Under the pieces are notes generated by a model. It saw only the letters and a program-made list of their open reading frames with translations. It made no database searches and was not told where the DNA came from. From Myxococcota bacterium (lineage in GTDB: Bacteria; Myxococcota_A; Bradymonadia; UBA7976; UBA1532), in assembly GCA_963169045.1 (NCBI GenBank), contig CAUJDF010000057.1:62001-126000 (forward strand): a DNA stretch of 64,000 nt, written 5' to 3'. Position numbers and translations under genes: made by a program. Of the stretch, positions 25,504 through 34,340 are shown one piece after another (position 1 is the stretch's first letter; the number at the start of each line of letters is the position of its first letter).

Positions 25504-26421
25504 ATGAACCGCCTGGAACGACTGTTCGGTGGCTGGCGTTTTCCGGTCGTGGCCCTGTCGCTGCTGGGCTTCGCGACCCTGCTCTCGGGCGCGATGTTGG
25601 TGGTGCCGCCGGGTGACACGTCCTTTCATGCCTTCGCGCAGGAGTTCCGGGCGTGGTGCTTCGGCTACGACCCCTCGACGGGGAAGGCCGAGACCGCGTA
25701 CGTGCTGATGATCCTCTCGGATCCCCTGCTGCTCGGCGTCGTCGTCGTCGGCGTGTGGTGGCGACCGCTGAAGGCCGTCACCCTGCGGCTCGCGATGCCG
25801 CTGGTGGCGACCACCGGCCTCGTGGTCGTCGGCGGCGCGGTCGCGTTCGCCGCCACGTGGACGCCGCCGCAGCAGGGCGACGCGCTCCCCTTCCCCGCCG
25901 AGCGCCTGCGCACGGCCATCGAGCCGCCGCAGTTCACGCTGACCGACCAGGACGGCCGGCGCGTGTCGCTCGCCGACTTCTCCGGCGAGGTCGTGATGCT
26001 CACCGGCGTCTACTCCACCTGCGGGCATGCCTGCCCGCTCATTCTGCAGCAGGCCAAGCGCGCGGTGGATGCGCTGCCGCCCGTCGCGCGCAGCCGCGTC
26101 ACCGTGCTCGCGCTCACGCTCGACCCCGCCAACGACACGCCGCAGCGCATGAAGGTCATGGCCGAGAACTACGGCATGACCCCGCCGCAGTGGCGCATGC
26201 TCACCGGCACGCCCGCCGACGTCGAGCCGGTGCTCGACCGCCTCGGCCTCGAGCGCCGGCGCAACGACGAGACCGGCGTCATCGACCACGCCAACCTGTT
26301 CCTGCTCGTCGATCCCGCGGGCAAGATCGCCTACCGGCTCACGCTCGGCGACCGGCAGGAGCACTGGCTGACCACGGCGCTCGAGCACCTCGCGCGCGAA
26401 TCGGCGGGGCCCCGGGGATGA
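25504..26421 (+). CDS. SCO1/SenC-like protein with N-terminal membrane helices
   Basis: A 305-residue protein: two or three N-terminal hydrophobic helices (residues 10-110) and then a thioredoxin-fold Sco domain with CGHACP and a distal histidine in IDHANLF. It likely helps metallate the CuA site of the preceding NO reductase. GTG 25501 is also in frame, but the ATG at 25504 with GAGGTG upstream is the natural start. The C-terminus overlaps the next start by four bases (ATGA). It is the second Sco gene in the window; the first follows nirV. Confidence 0.88.
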   Translation: MNRLERLFGGWRFPVVALSLLGFATLLSGAMLVVPPGDTSFHAFAQEFRAWCFGYDPSTGKAETAYVLMILSDPLLLGVVVVGVWWRPLKAVTLRLAMPLVATTGLVVVGGAVAFAATWTPPQQGDALPFPAERLRTAIEPPQFTLTDQDGRRVSLADFSGEVVMLTGVYSTCGHACPLILQQAKRAVDALPPVARSRVTVLALTLDPANDTPQRMKVMAENYGMTPPQWRMLTGTPADVEPVLDRLGLERRRNDETGVIDHANLFLLVDPAGKIAYRLTLGDRQEHWLTTALEHLARESAGPRG

Positions 26422-28433
26422 ACGCCCGCAGCGCCAGCGCCGGCCCGGGCGTTCGTGGCGAGGCCCCCCTCGCCGCGCTCGAGCGCCCGCTGCTCGGCCT
26501 CGATCGCCTCGCCCGACGCCTGGTGCCCGACGCGCGCAATCCGTTCGCGCAGACCGGCGCCATCGCCACGACGACGTTCCTCATCGCGGCGATCAGCGGC
26601 GGTCTCACCCTCTTCTGGTACAGCGCGAGCCTCCACCAGGCCCACGCCTCGGTGGAGGCGATGAGCGCCTCGCTGCTCGGCGGCCTCGTGCGCTCGCTGC
26701 ACCGCTACTCGTCCGACGCCTGCATGCTCTTCACCGTCCTGCACGGCCTGAAGCTGCTGCTCGCCCGCCGCCTCACCGGCCCACGATGGCTGTCCTGGGT
26801 GACCGGCATCGCGCTGGTCGGTGTGTTGTGGGGCGTGGGATGGCTCGGCTACTGGCTCGTCTGGGACGAGCGGGCGCGCCAGGTGGCGCTCGGCACCGCG
26901 CAGGTCCTCGACGTGCTGCCCATCTTCGCCGAGCCGCTGTCGCGGACGTTCCTCACCGATGGGAGCATCAACTCGCTCCTGTTCTTCATGGTCTTCTTCC
27001 TGCACATGCTCGTGCCGCTCGCGGCAGGCATCCTGCTGTGGCTCCACATCGTGCGCGTGGCGCGGCCGCGCTTCCTGACGGACCGCGCGATGACGCTGTG
27101 GATCGTGGGCAGCCTGGTCGCCGTCTCGCTGATCTATCCGGCGACGAGCGCGGCGCCCGCGCACATGGGCACCGCGCCCGAACGTTTCACGATGGACTGG
27201 TGGTACCTGCTGCCGCTCGTCTTCACCGAGCGGCTCGGCGGCGGGGCGCTGTGGGCGCTGACGCTCGTCGGCGGGGTCGTGGCAGCGGGGCTGCCCTGGC
27301 TCCTGCGCCGCGATCGGGTGCGCCCGGCCGCGGTCGAGGTCGACAAGTGCAACGCGTGCCAGCGCTGCGTCACCGACTGCCCCTACAACGCCATCGAGAT
27401 GGTGGCGCGGCCCGAGGGCGGGCGCCGCGACGAGCCGCTCGTGGCGAAGGTCGACCCGGACCGCTGCGTCGGCTGCGGCATCTGCGCCGGCGCCTGCAAC
27501 TCGGCGGGCATCGGCCTGCCCTGGATCCCGGTGGCCGAGCACCGCCGCCTGCTCGACGTGGCGCTGGCGCAGAACAAGGCGCGGCCGATCGCGTTCGTCT
27601 GCGCCGAGTCCGCGGGCGCCGACCTGACGCTCGAGGGCGACGGCAGCCCCGACCTGCCGGGCTACCGCGTCGAGATGGTGCCCTGCGCGGGCTGGCTGCA
27701 CGCGCTCACCGTCGAGCGCGCGCTGCGCCACGGCGCGCCCAAGGTGCTCGTCGTCGCCTGCAGCGAGGGCGGGTGCCGCCACCGCGAGGGCGACAGCCAC
27801 ACCGCGGCGCGCCTCGCCGGCCAGCGCGAGCCGTTCCTGCGCCTCGAGAAGATCGACCCGGCCAAGGTGGCGCTGCTCCGCCTCGACCGCGGCCAGATCC
27901 GCAAGCTGCGCAGGGGGGCCAACCCCTCGAATACAAACAGGAATTCGGTGACGGCGCTGCTCGGCGGCTTCGTGCTGGCGGCTGGCACGTCGGCGCTGAT
28001 GACCGCGGCGAGCGACGCGCCGTTCGCGATGCCCGATCGCGAGCCGACGCTGGTCGTCTCGTTCAACCACCCCGGGGAGCGCGGCGAGCACTGCCGCGAC
28101 GCCACGCCCGAAGAGCTCGCGAAGCTGCCGCCGCACATGCGTCAGCCGCGCATCTGCGAGCGCGGCCGGGCGCCAGTGCGCCTGCGCCTGACGATCGACG
28201 GCGCGCCCGCGGTGGACAAGAGCTACGCGCCGGGCGGACTTTCGGGCGACGGCACCAGCGTCGCCATCGAGTCGCTGACGCTGCCGCCGGGGACCCACCG
28301 CGTGAAGGTCGAGATCGGCGACACGCTCGACGCCACGGTGTGGAGCCACGCCGACGAGCGCACGGTGGAGCTGACCCCCCGGGCGCGTCGCGTCGTGCTG
28401 TTCGACAAGCGGACCGGTTTCACTTGGGAGTAG
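26418..28433 (+). CDS. fusion protein: diheme cytochrome b, 2[4Fe-4S] ferredoxin, MvhD-like domain
   Basis: A 671-residue protein. Residues about 40-300 are a cytochrome b of the b6/bc type with the two 14-apart histidine pairs H95/H109 and H196/H210. Residues 311-321 and 350-360 give two [4Fe-4S] motifs (CNACQRCVTDCP, CVGCGICAGAC). Residues about 390-500 resemble the MvhD [2Fe-2S] electron adaptor with PCAGW and CSEGGCRH. A further helix (about 512-530) leads to an extracytoplasmic domain with a Cys pair. Such a chain could move electrons between a cytoplasmic iron-sulfur donor and quinone or NO reductase; direction is unknown. It is coupled to the Sco gene. Confidence 0.85.
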   Translation: MNARSASAGPGVRGEAPLAALERPLLGLDRLARRLVPDARNPFAQTGAIATTTFLIAAISGGLTLFWYSASLHQAHASVEAMSASLLGGLVRSLHRYSSDACMLFTVLHGLKLLLARRLTGPRWLSWVTGIALVGVLWGVGWLGYWLVWDERARQVALGTAQVLDVLPIFAEPLSRTFLTDGSINSLLFFMVFFLHMLVPLAAGILLWLHIVRVARPRFLTDRAMTLWIVGSLVAVSLIYPATSAAPAHMGTAPERFTMDWWYLLPLVFTERLGGGALWALTLVGGVVAAGLPWLLRRDRVRPAAVEVDKCNACQRCVTDCPYNAIEMVARPEGGRRDEPLVAKVDPDRCVGCGICAGACNSAGIGLPWIPVAEHRRLLDVALAQNKARPIAFVCAESAGADLTLEGDGSPDLPGYRVEMVPCAGWLHALTVERALRHGAPKVLVVACSEGGCRHREGDSHTAARLAGQREPFLRLEKIDPAKVALLRLDRGQIRKLRRGANPSNTNRNSVTALLGGFVLAAGTSALMTAASDAPFAMPDREPTLVVSFNHPGERGEHCRDATPEELAKLPPHMRQPRICERGRAPVRLRLTIDGAPAVDKSYAPGGLSGDGTSVAIESLTLPPGTHRVKVEIGDTLDATVWSHADERTVELTPRARRVVLFDKRTGFTWE

Positions 28434-28438
28434 CCGCC

Positions 28439-29287
28439 ATGCTGCGCGATCTCCTGTCCCTGACCAAGCCCGGCGTCACGCTGCAGTGCGCCGTGACGAC
28501 GGCGGGCGCGATGGCGCTCGCGGGCTGGCCGGGGCCCCTCGCGGCGACCGCCGGCCTGCTCGGCGCCACGCTCGTCGTCGGCTCGGCCAACGCGCTGAAC
28601 TGCTTCCTGGAGCGCGACTCGGACGCCCTGATGCGGCGCACGCGGGACCGGCCGCTGGCGGCGCGGCGCCTGTCGCCGGGCGCGGGCCTCGCGTTCGGCC
28701 TCGGCCTCGGGGCGCTGGCGATCCCGCTTCTGGCCTACGGCGGCGGGATGCTCTGCGCGCTGCTCGGCGCGCTCGCCCTCGTGACCTACGTCGGCGTGTA
28801 CACGCCCCTGAAGCGCAAGAGCGCCCTGGCGCTGCCGATCGGGGCGATCCCGGGCGCGGTGCCGCCGCTGCTGGGCTGGACGGCGGCCACGGGCCGGCTC
28901 GACGCCGGCGGGCTGGCGTTGTTCGCGGTGCTCTTCCTCTGGCAGCACCCGCACTTCGTCGCCATCGCGCTGCGCCGGCACGCGGAGTACGCGAACGCCG
29001 GGCTGCACACGGTCGTCGGCGCGCTCGGACCGCAGCGCGCCGCGCGCCTCGGCATCGCCTCGGTGTGGCTGCTCGTGCCGGTGAGCCTCGCGCCGGTGCC
29101 GCTCGAGGTGGCGGGCAGCGTCTACCTCGCCGGCGCCTCCCTGCTCGGCGCCGCCTGGATCGTCCGGGCGACGGCGGGCTGGCGGTCCCCCGAGGACCCC
29201 GTCTTCACGCGGCGCTTCTTCGGCGACTCCCTGCTCTGGCTCACCGCGCTCGTCGGGGTTCTCGTCGCAGATGTCGCCCTGGCATGA
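28439..29287 (+). CDS. ctaB: protoheme IX farnesyltransferase (heme O synthase)
   Basis: A 282-residue UbiA-superfamily prenyltransferase with about nine helices. The Asp-rich prenyl-binding motif NALNCFLERDSDALM and RTRDRPL, and YTPLKRKSALALPIGAIPGA are typical of heme O synthase (CtaB/CyoE), which adds a farnesyl group to heme b for heme O or heme A. Its presence inside the NO reductase operon suggests the neighbouring heme-copper proteins carry a modified heme, though it may also serve an oxidase elsewhere. The coding end overlaps the start region of the Rrf2 gene by a few bases of upstream sequence only. Confidence 0.92.
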   Translation: MLRDLLSLTKPGVTLQCAVTTAGAMALAGWPGPLAATAGLLGATLVVGSANALNCFLERDSDALMRRTRDRPLAARRLSPGAGLAFGLGLGALAIPLLAYGGGMLCALLGALALVTYVGVYTPLKRKSALALPIGAIPGAVPPLLGWTAATGRLDAGGLALFAVLFLWQHPHFVAIALRRHAEYANAGLHTVVGALGPQRAARLGIASVWLLVPVSLAPVPLEVAGSVYLAGASLLGAAWIVRATAGWRSPEDPVFTRRFFGDSLLWLTALVGVLVADVALA

Positions 29288-29297
29288 TGGGCGGGCA

Positions 29298-29732
29298 ATG
29301 CACCTGACACAGACCGCCGAGTACGCGCTCCGGGCGATGGCCCACCTCTCCATGCTGCCGGGCGGCCAGGGCGCGCGCGCCAAGGACCTGGCCGAGGCCA
29401 GCGGCATCCCCATGGCCTATGTCTCGAAGCTGCTGCGCAAGCTGGTCGTGGCGGGTCTGCTCGAGTCGCAGAAGGGCCACGGCGGCGGGTTCGTGCTCGC
29501 CCGCCCGCCGGCGGAGATCCGGTTCGTCGACGTGCTGCGCGCCGTCGACTATCCCATCGAGCCGAACCACTGCGCGTTCGGCTGGGGCGAGTGCAACGTG
29601 CGCCACCCCTGCCCGCTCCACGGCACGTGGTCGCAGCTGAAGGAGGCGTTCACGCGCTGGGCGGAGCGCACGACGCTCGCCGACATCCAGCGCGGCGTGC
29701 CCCCGCGCGGGCCGCTCCTGCCCACGCGCTGA
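29298..29732 (+). CDS. Rrf2-family regulator with three-Cys cluster site (NsrR-like)
   Basis: A 144-residue regulator. The winged helix has MHLTQTAEYALRAM, IPMAYVSKLLRKLVVAGLLES and GGGFVLARP; then three cysteines in the spacing C-x6-C-x5-C (HCAFGWGECNVRHPCP) expected to hold a [4Fe-4S] or [2Fe-2S] cluster. NsrR, IscR and RirA share this plan. Because the gene closes an NO reductase operon, an NO-sensing repressor like NsrR is the best guess. The palindrome GTTCATA-GAT-TATGAAC over the operon promoter at 21650 is a candidate target (inference). Confidence 0.82.
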   Translation: MHLTQTAEYALRAMAHLSMLPGGQGARAKDLAEASGIPMAYVSKLLRKLVVAGLLESQKGHGGGFVLARPPAEIRFVDVLRAVDYPIEPNHCAFGWGECNVRHPCPLHGTWSQLKEAFTRWAERTTLADIQRGVPPRGPLLPTR

Positions 29733-29795
29733 CGCCCGGGTTGCCGCTGCGCGGCGCCGCGTGCTAAACGCCCGTTTTCTCTCGCGGAGGTGGCA

Positions 29796-31475
29796 ATGTC
29801 GACCCAGCCCGTGGACCCGGCGCGCAGCGACGAGGGACCGACCGATCCGCTGCTCGAGCGCGGCGCCTCCTTCGAGGCGCTCGCGGCGCTCCTCGACAGC
29901 GTCCCGAACAAGCCCGGCGCGGTCGTGAAGGGGCGCGTCACGGCGGTCGACGGCGACGCGGTCGCGGTGCGCGTCGAGGGGGGCGAGAGCCGCATTCCGA
30001 TTGCGGAATTCGGCGGCGACGTGCCGGCGGCGGGCGACGAGATCGAGGTCTACGTCGTGGGCCTGACGGCCGAGGGACCGGCGCTGTCCCGCGAGCGCGC
30101 GGTGCGCCTGGCGCTCTTCGACCGGCTGCAGGCGGCCGCCGCGGGCGACGAGCCCGTCGAGGGGCGCGTCCTCGCGCGCGTCAACGGCGGCATCGCGGTC
30201 GACATCGGCATGAAGGCCCTGCTGCCCGACCGCCGCGGCCGCGCCCACGTCGGCGAGCAGGGCCGCTTCTGGATCCGCGGCTGGGACGACCGCAAGGAGC
30301 TGTTCATCGTGGCGCGCGAGGCGAAGTCCGCCCGCGACGCGCGCAAGGCCAGCAAGGAGGCCGCCGCCGCCGAAGGCCCGGTCGTCCCGCCGGCCGTCGG
30401 CGACGTCGTCACGGGCACTGTCGCCCGCCTCGCCGAGTTCGGCGCGTTCGTCGACCTGCCCGGCGGCACCACCGGCCTGCTGCACGTCAAAGAGATGGGC
30501 TGGGGCCGCCAGACGGACCCGGCGCAGCTCGTGTCGCCCGGCGACCAGGTCACGGTGAAGGTGACCAAGGTGCAGACCGACGGTCCCAAGGGCCCGAAGA
30601 TCTCGCTGTCGAAGCGCGCGCTCGAGGCCGACCCCTGGTCGACGGTCGACGGACGGCTGCAGGCCGGCCAGCGGGTGACGGCCAACGTCGTCGGCTTCGC
30701 CGATTACGGCGCGTTCGTCGAGGTCGAGCCCGGCGTCGAGGGGCTGATCCACGTGTCCGAGATGAGCTGGGCGCCCGCGCCGGCGAACGCCCGCGAGCTC
30801 GTGAAGCAGGGCCAGCAGGTCGAGGCCGAGATCCTCGCGATCGACGCCGCGAAGAAGCACCTCAAGCTCAGCATGAAGCGCCTGCAGCCGAGCCCGTGGG
30901 CCCTCTTGCGCGAGAAGTTCCCCGTCGGCACGCAGACGCGCGGAAAGGTCAAGAGCATCACGACCTTCGGGCTCTTCGTCACCCTCGACGAGGAGCACCG
31001 GCTCGACGGCCTGGTGCACGTGTCCGACGTGAGCTGGGAGCCCATCCCGCGCCTGACCGACGCCTTCTCGCCGGGCCAGGAGGTCGAGGTGCTGGTGCTC
31101 GGCCTCGACGAGGAGCGTGGCCGCTGCAGCCTCGGCATGCGCCAGCTACAGCCGGAGCCGGACCGCCCCTCCTTCGACGCCTACGCGCCCGGCCAGACGT
31201 TCGACGGCAAGATCGCTCGCGTGAAGGACTTCGGCGCCTTCGTCGAGATCGCGCCGGGCGTCGAGGGCCTGCTGCACGTCAGCGAGATGCGGCTGCCCGA
31301 CGGCGCGCGTCCGAAGAGCAAGTTCCGGCCGGGCCACGCGGTGAAGGTGCGGGTGCTCAACGTCGACGCGGAAGCGCGCCGCATCGGCCTGGGCCTCGCC
31401 GAGCCCGAGCCGCCGCCCGCTGCCGACGAGCCCCCGCCCGCTGCCGACGAGCCCCCGCCGTCGCCCGAGGGCTGA
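29796..31475 (+). CDS. S1-domain RNA-binding protein (ribosomal protein S1-like)
   Basis: A 559-residue protein with six S1 domains, the first two short and degenerate (about residues 45-105 and 115-175) and four canonical ones (about 190-265, 280-350, 365-440, 455-530) with GLLHVKEM, GLIHVSEMSW, GLVHVSDVSW and GLLHVSEM. Length and domain number match ribosomal protein S1, which binds mRNA on the 30S subunit; the shortened first domains leave open that it is a paralog. The C-terminal tail contains a 21-base DNA tandem repeat. The ATG at 29796 has GGAGG five bases upstream. It converges on the HAD gene with 6 bases between. Confidence 0.85.
   Translation: MSTQPVDPARSDEGPTDPLLERGASFEALAALLDSVPNKPGAVVKGRVTAVDGDAVAVRVEGGESRIPIAEFGGDVPAAGDEIEVYVVGLTAEGPALSRERAVRLALFDRLQAAAAGDEPVEGRVLARVNGGIAVDIGMKALLPDRRGRAHVGEQGRFWIRGWDDRKELFIVAREAKSARDARKASKEAAAAEGPVVPPAVGDVVTGTVARLAEFGAFVDLPGGTTGLLHVKEMGWGRQTDPAQLVSPGDQVTVKVTKVQTDGPKGPKISLSKRALEADPWSTVDGRLQAGQRVTANVVGFADYGAFVEVEPGVEGLIHVSEMSWAPAPANARELVKQGQQVEAEILAIDAAKKHLKLSMKRLQPSPWALLREKFPVGTQTRGKVKSITTFGLFVTLDEEHRLDGLVHVSDVSWEPIPRLTDAFSPGQEVEVLVLGLDEERGRCSLGMRQLQPEPDRPSFDAYAPGQTFDGKIARVKDFGAFVEIAPGVEGLLHVSEMRLPDGARPKSKFRPGHAVKVRVLNVDAEARRIGLGLAEPEPPPAADEPPPAADEPPPSPEG
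31410..31451 (+). repeat. 21-base tandem repeat at the 3' end of the S1-like gene
   Basis: Two nearly identical 21-base units (31410-31430 and 31431-31451) encode PPPAADE twice. They are in frame and lengthen only the disordered C-terminal tail. Confidence 0.85.
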
Positions 31476-31481
31476 CCCGCC

Positions 31482-32120
31482 TCACGCGCGGCGCGTCGCC
31501 AGCCACGCCGCCACCTCGGCGGGGTGGGTCGCGAGGTAGTCGGGGTCGGCCTCGCGCAGCCGCGCCTCGTCGTCGAAGCCCCAGCGCACCGCGATCGTCC
31601 GCGCGCCGACCTCGCGGCCGGCCTCGATGTCGCGGTGCTCATCGCCGACGTACACCAGGCGGTCGGGGGTGAGGCCGGCGCGCTTCATCAGGCCGCGCAG
31701 CAGGCGCGCCTTGCCGAACATCGCGCGACTGCAATGGATCTCGTCGATCCACGCCTCGGCGTCGTGCCGCCGCAGGAAGGCACGGATGTTCTCCGCCTCG
31801 TTCGTCGAGACGATCGAGAGGCGCACGCCGCGTGCACGCAGCGTCGTCAACAGATCGGCGACGCCCGGCTGGAACTCGATGGCGTCGATGGCTTCCCGGT
31901 AACGGCGGCCCACCTGCAGCACGATCCAGGGCAGGCGGTGCGGCGGCACGTTCAGACGGCGGCAGCGCTCGAGCGCCGGCAGGCGGCGCAGCTCGGCCAG
32001 GTTCGCGGCGGTCATGCGCCCGTATCCCTGGCGATCGGCGACCTCGTTGTAGAGGCGGACGATGGCCGCACCGGAGTCGACGAGCGTGCCGTCGAAGTCG
32101 AAGGCGACGTGGGTGTTCAT
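31482..32120 (-). CDS. HAD-superfamily phosphatase
   Basis: A 212-residue hydrolase with all four HAD motifs: DFDGTLVD near the N-terminus (nucleophile and acid Asp), the Thr/Ser motif in SIVSTNEA, a lysine in MFGKARLL and YVGDEHRDIEAG for Mg binding. The cap type and length resemble phosphoglycolate phosphatase-like or PpaX-like enzymes, but the substrate cannot be named. The ATG at 32120 begins MNTHVAFDFDGTL; upstream in-frame sequence belongs to the preceding gene. It lies 4 bases after a phospholipase-D-like gene and is likely cotranscribed with it. Confidence 0.85.
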   Translation of the reverse strand: MNTHVAFDFDGTLVDSGAAIVRLYNEVADRQGYGRMTAANLAELRRLPALERCRRLNVPPHRLPWIVLQVGRRYREAIDAIEFQPGVADLLTTLRARGVRLSIVSTNEAENIRAFLRRHDAEAWIDEIHCSRAMFGKARLLRGLMKRAGLTPDRLVYVGDEHRDIEAGREVGARTIAVRWGFDDEARLREADPDYLATHPAEVAAWLATRRA

Positions 32121-32124
32121 GGCT

Positions 32125-33549
32125 TCAGCGCAGATTGTCCCAGCCACGCTGCCAATTGGCCCGGAAGGCATCGAAGATGGCGCGGTCGTCGATCTTCAGC
32201 AGCGTCTCGTCGTTCTCGCGCAGCGCCGGGCCGGTGTAGTTGTGGGAGCCCGTCCAGACGAGGTGCTTGCGCTCGCCGAGGTAGTCGGCCTTCACGAGCA
32301 GGTACTTGCTGTGGACGCCGTCGACGAGATGGATCTTGTTGTCGGGCAGCGCGTCGCGCAGGTGGCGCTGCAGGGCGTCGGTCGAGGCGTCGCGCGACAC
32401 GATGACGCGCACGTCGCAGCCGCGCCCGCGCAGCCGCGCCAGGTCCTCGACGAGGTAGCCGCGCGCCTGGGACCAGAACGCCATCATCACCAGGACTTCG
32501 CTGTTGTTCCCGCACTCGACGTTGTCGGCCAGGATGTTGTGGATCGTGTCCCGGTCGGGATCGGGATCGCCGCCCTGGCTCGCGCGCGGGAAGAAGTAGG
32601 CCTTGGTGCCCGTGTCGCCGTTCTCGCTGTGATAGTAGGAGAGGTCGCGCCGCTCCGCGTCGAGGTCGCGCCAGTACCCGAGGTAGGCCGCGTGCAACGC
32701 CGCGTCGTTTCTGATGACGACCGCGTTGTTGTACTGGGTGATCTGCGGGTTCGTCAGGTTGGCCGACGACTGGACGACCACGTTGCGCGACCCGTCGCAG
32801 AGCTCCGAGAACAGGAAGAACTTGTTGTGGTTGATGCCCGTGCCGTGGCATCCGCCGCCGTCGGGCGGCGTGCGCGCGTTGCACAGCGTCACGCGGTCGC
32901 GGCCGAGCTCCGTCAGCAGGCGCTGGACGGCGGCGGTGTAGCGCCAGTTGCCGGAGCCCTCCGGCTCCTCGATCTGGTTGCTCTCGTCGAGCACGACCCG
33001 CACGTCGACGCCGCGCTGCGCGGCCGACATGAGCGCGTCGACCATGCGCCCGCGCGTCCACGTGAAGAGCGCGATGCGGATCTGCGAGCCGGGCGTCGCC
33101 GCGCGGAAGAGGCGGATGAGCTCGTCCTCGATGTCGAGGTCCTCCGCCGGGTACTGGTCGGTGAAGATGGCCTTCTTCTGGGGCTCGGCGCCCGGCGCGA
33201 ACGGACACTCGGGCGGCGGGGGCGGGGGCGGCGGACCGACGGCGGCGTCCTCGTCGACCAGCGGCGGATCGACCGGCTCGGCGGCGTCCGGGTCGACCGG
33301 CGGCGCCGCGTCGGGCGCGACCACCGGCGGCGCCGCGTCGAGCTCGAAGCCGAAGGCGGCGTCGAAGGCCGACCGGGCGGCGTCCGTGTCGGTGCCGTCG
33401 AGCGCGGGCGCCGGGCCGTCCGTCGCGGGGGCCGCGCCATCGGCCACGGGAGCGGCCCCATCGCCGGCCGCGGCGTCGCCGGAGGTGGACGACAGCTCGC
33501 CGGCAGAGCAGCCGGCGGCGAGGAGGAGCGTCGACAACAGGGCGCGCAT
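32125..33549 (-). CDS. phospholipase-D-like lipoprotein
   Basis: A 474-residue lipoprotein: MRALLSTLLLAAGCSAG, then about 100 residues of Ala/Asp/Pro-rich linker with a run of eight prolines. The catalytic part is a PLD fold with two HxK motifs, INHNKFFLF and GVHSKYLLV, and matching asparagines in SSANLT and GSHNYTG. PLD enzymes cleave phosphodiester bonds in lipids or nucleic acids through a histidine intermediate. The linker is typical of Myxococcota surface lipoproteins, so it acts outside the cytoplasm. Substrate unknown. The downstream HAD gene is 4 bases away. Confidence 0.85.
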   Translation of the reverse strand: MRALLSTLLLAAGCSAGELSSTSGDAAAGDGAAPVADGAAPATDGPAPALDGTDTDAARSAFDAAFGFELDAAPPVVAPDAAPPVDPDAAEPVDPPLVDEDAAVGPPPPPPPPECPFAPGAEPQKKAIFTDQYPAEDLDIEDELIRLFRAATPGSQIRIALFTWTRGRMVDALMSAAQRGVDVRVVLDESNQIEEPEGSGNWRYTAAVQRLLTELGRDRVTLCNARTPPDGGGCHGTGINHNKFFLFSELCDGSRNVVVQSSANLTNPQITQYNNAVVIRNDAALHAAYLGYWRDLDAERRDLSYYHSENGDTGTKAYFFPRASQGGDPDPDRDTIHNILADNVECGNNSEVLVMMAFWSQARGYLVEDLARLRGRGCDVRVIVSRDASTDALQRHLRDALPDNKIHLVDGVHSKYLLVKADYLGERKHLVWTGSHNYTGPALRENDETLLKIDDRAIFDAFRANWQRGWDNLR

Positions 33550-33720
33550 CGCCCCCGAATGTAACTCCTTTTCCCTCGCCCCGTCGCGATGTGCTTTCTC
33601 GCGTGTTCACTCGCCTCGTGGCGTTCTCGGCGTCGGCGGTCATCGCGGTCGCGCTCTTCAGACACGGGGCGTGGCGGGCGGTGCATGTTTGATGGCCCGG
33701 GGCATGCACTGCATGGCGGC

Positions 33721-34125
33721 ATGCGACGTGATCCACGCCTCCGCGAGCTGTCCTCCGAGCACCACCAGGCCCTCGTCCTCGCGCGCCGCGCGCTGACGGC
33801 GACACCGCCGCAAGCGCCCGAGATCTGGGCGGAAGTGCGGCGCCGCTTCTACGCGGAGCTCGAGCCGCACTTCGAGATCGAGGAGCGCCTGCTCCTGCCG
33901 GCGCTCGAGGCGGCGGGGTACGTGGCGCTGGCGGCGCGCACGCGTGCGGACCACGCGCACCTCCGCCGGTTACGGGCGGGTGACGACGACGACCACGGCC
34001 GCCTGCAGACGTTCGGCGACCTGCTCGCGGCGCACGTGCGCTTCGAGGAGCGCGAGCTCTTCCCGGCGGCCGAGGCGTGCCTGCCGCCGGAGGTGCTCGA
34101 GGCGGTCGCCGCCGCGCACGGGTAG
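33721..34125 (+). CDS. hemerythrin-like di-iron protein
   Basis: A 134-residue four-helix HHE protein: SSEHHQALVLARR, HFEIEERLLLP, DHAHLRRL and HVRFEERELFP supply the His/Glu ligands of a di-iron site. Such proteins bind oxygen or NO or sense them. ATG 33721 was chosen because family members begin close to the first histidine helix; an ATG at 33685 would add 12 residues. The gene has a 171-base upstream gap with no other gene and converges on a small lipoprotein gene 8 bases away. Confidence 0.8.
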   Translation: MRRDPRLRELSSEHHQALVLARRALTATPPQAPEIWAEVRRRFYAELEPHFEIEERLLLPALEAAGYVALAARTRADHAHLRRLRAGDDDDHGRLQTFGDLLAAHVRFEERELFPAAEACLPPEVLEAVAAAHG

Positions 34126-34133
34126 GCTCGGCG

Positions 34134-34340
34134 TCAGCCGGAGAAGCCGGGCGGGAGGAGCTCGCACGGGAGCTGGCCCGTGGGCGGGCGCGGCAGGTCT
34201 GTCGGGCGGTCCACGCAGGCGGCCAGGCCGCCGTCGGGCCGCGGCCCGGCGTCGCCCGCGCCGGTCGAGGGCGCGTCGTCGCCGCAGCCCGCCGTCAGCC
34301 CCGCCGCGAGGCACACGCGAAGCAAGTGTCGGCGGCGCAT
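34134..34340 (-). CDS. small Cys-containing lipoprotein
   Basis: A 68-residue protein: RRRHLLRVCLAAGLTAGCGDD gives a lipobox, followed by a Pro/Gly/Asp-rich tail with two more cysteines (LAACVD and LPCELLPP). Its ATG overlaps the stop of the YcnI-like gene (TGATG), so they form an operon. No family recognised. Confidence 0.6.
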   Translation of the reverse strand: MRRRHLLRVCLAAGLTAGCGDDAPSTGAGDAGPRPDGGLAACVDRPTDLPRPPTGQLPCELLPPGFSG

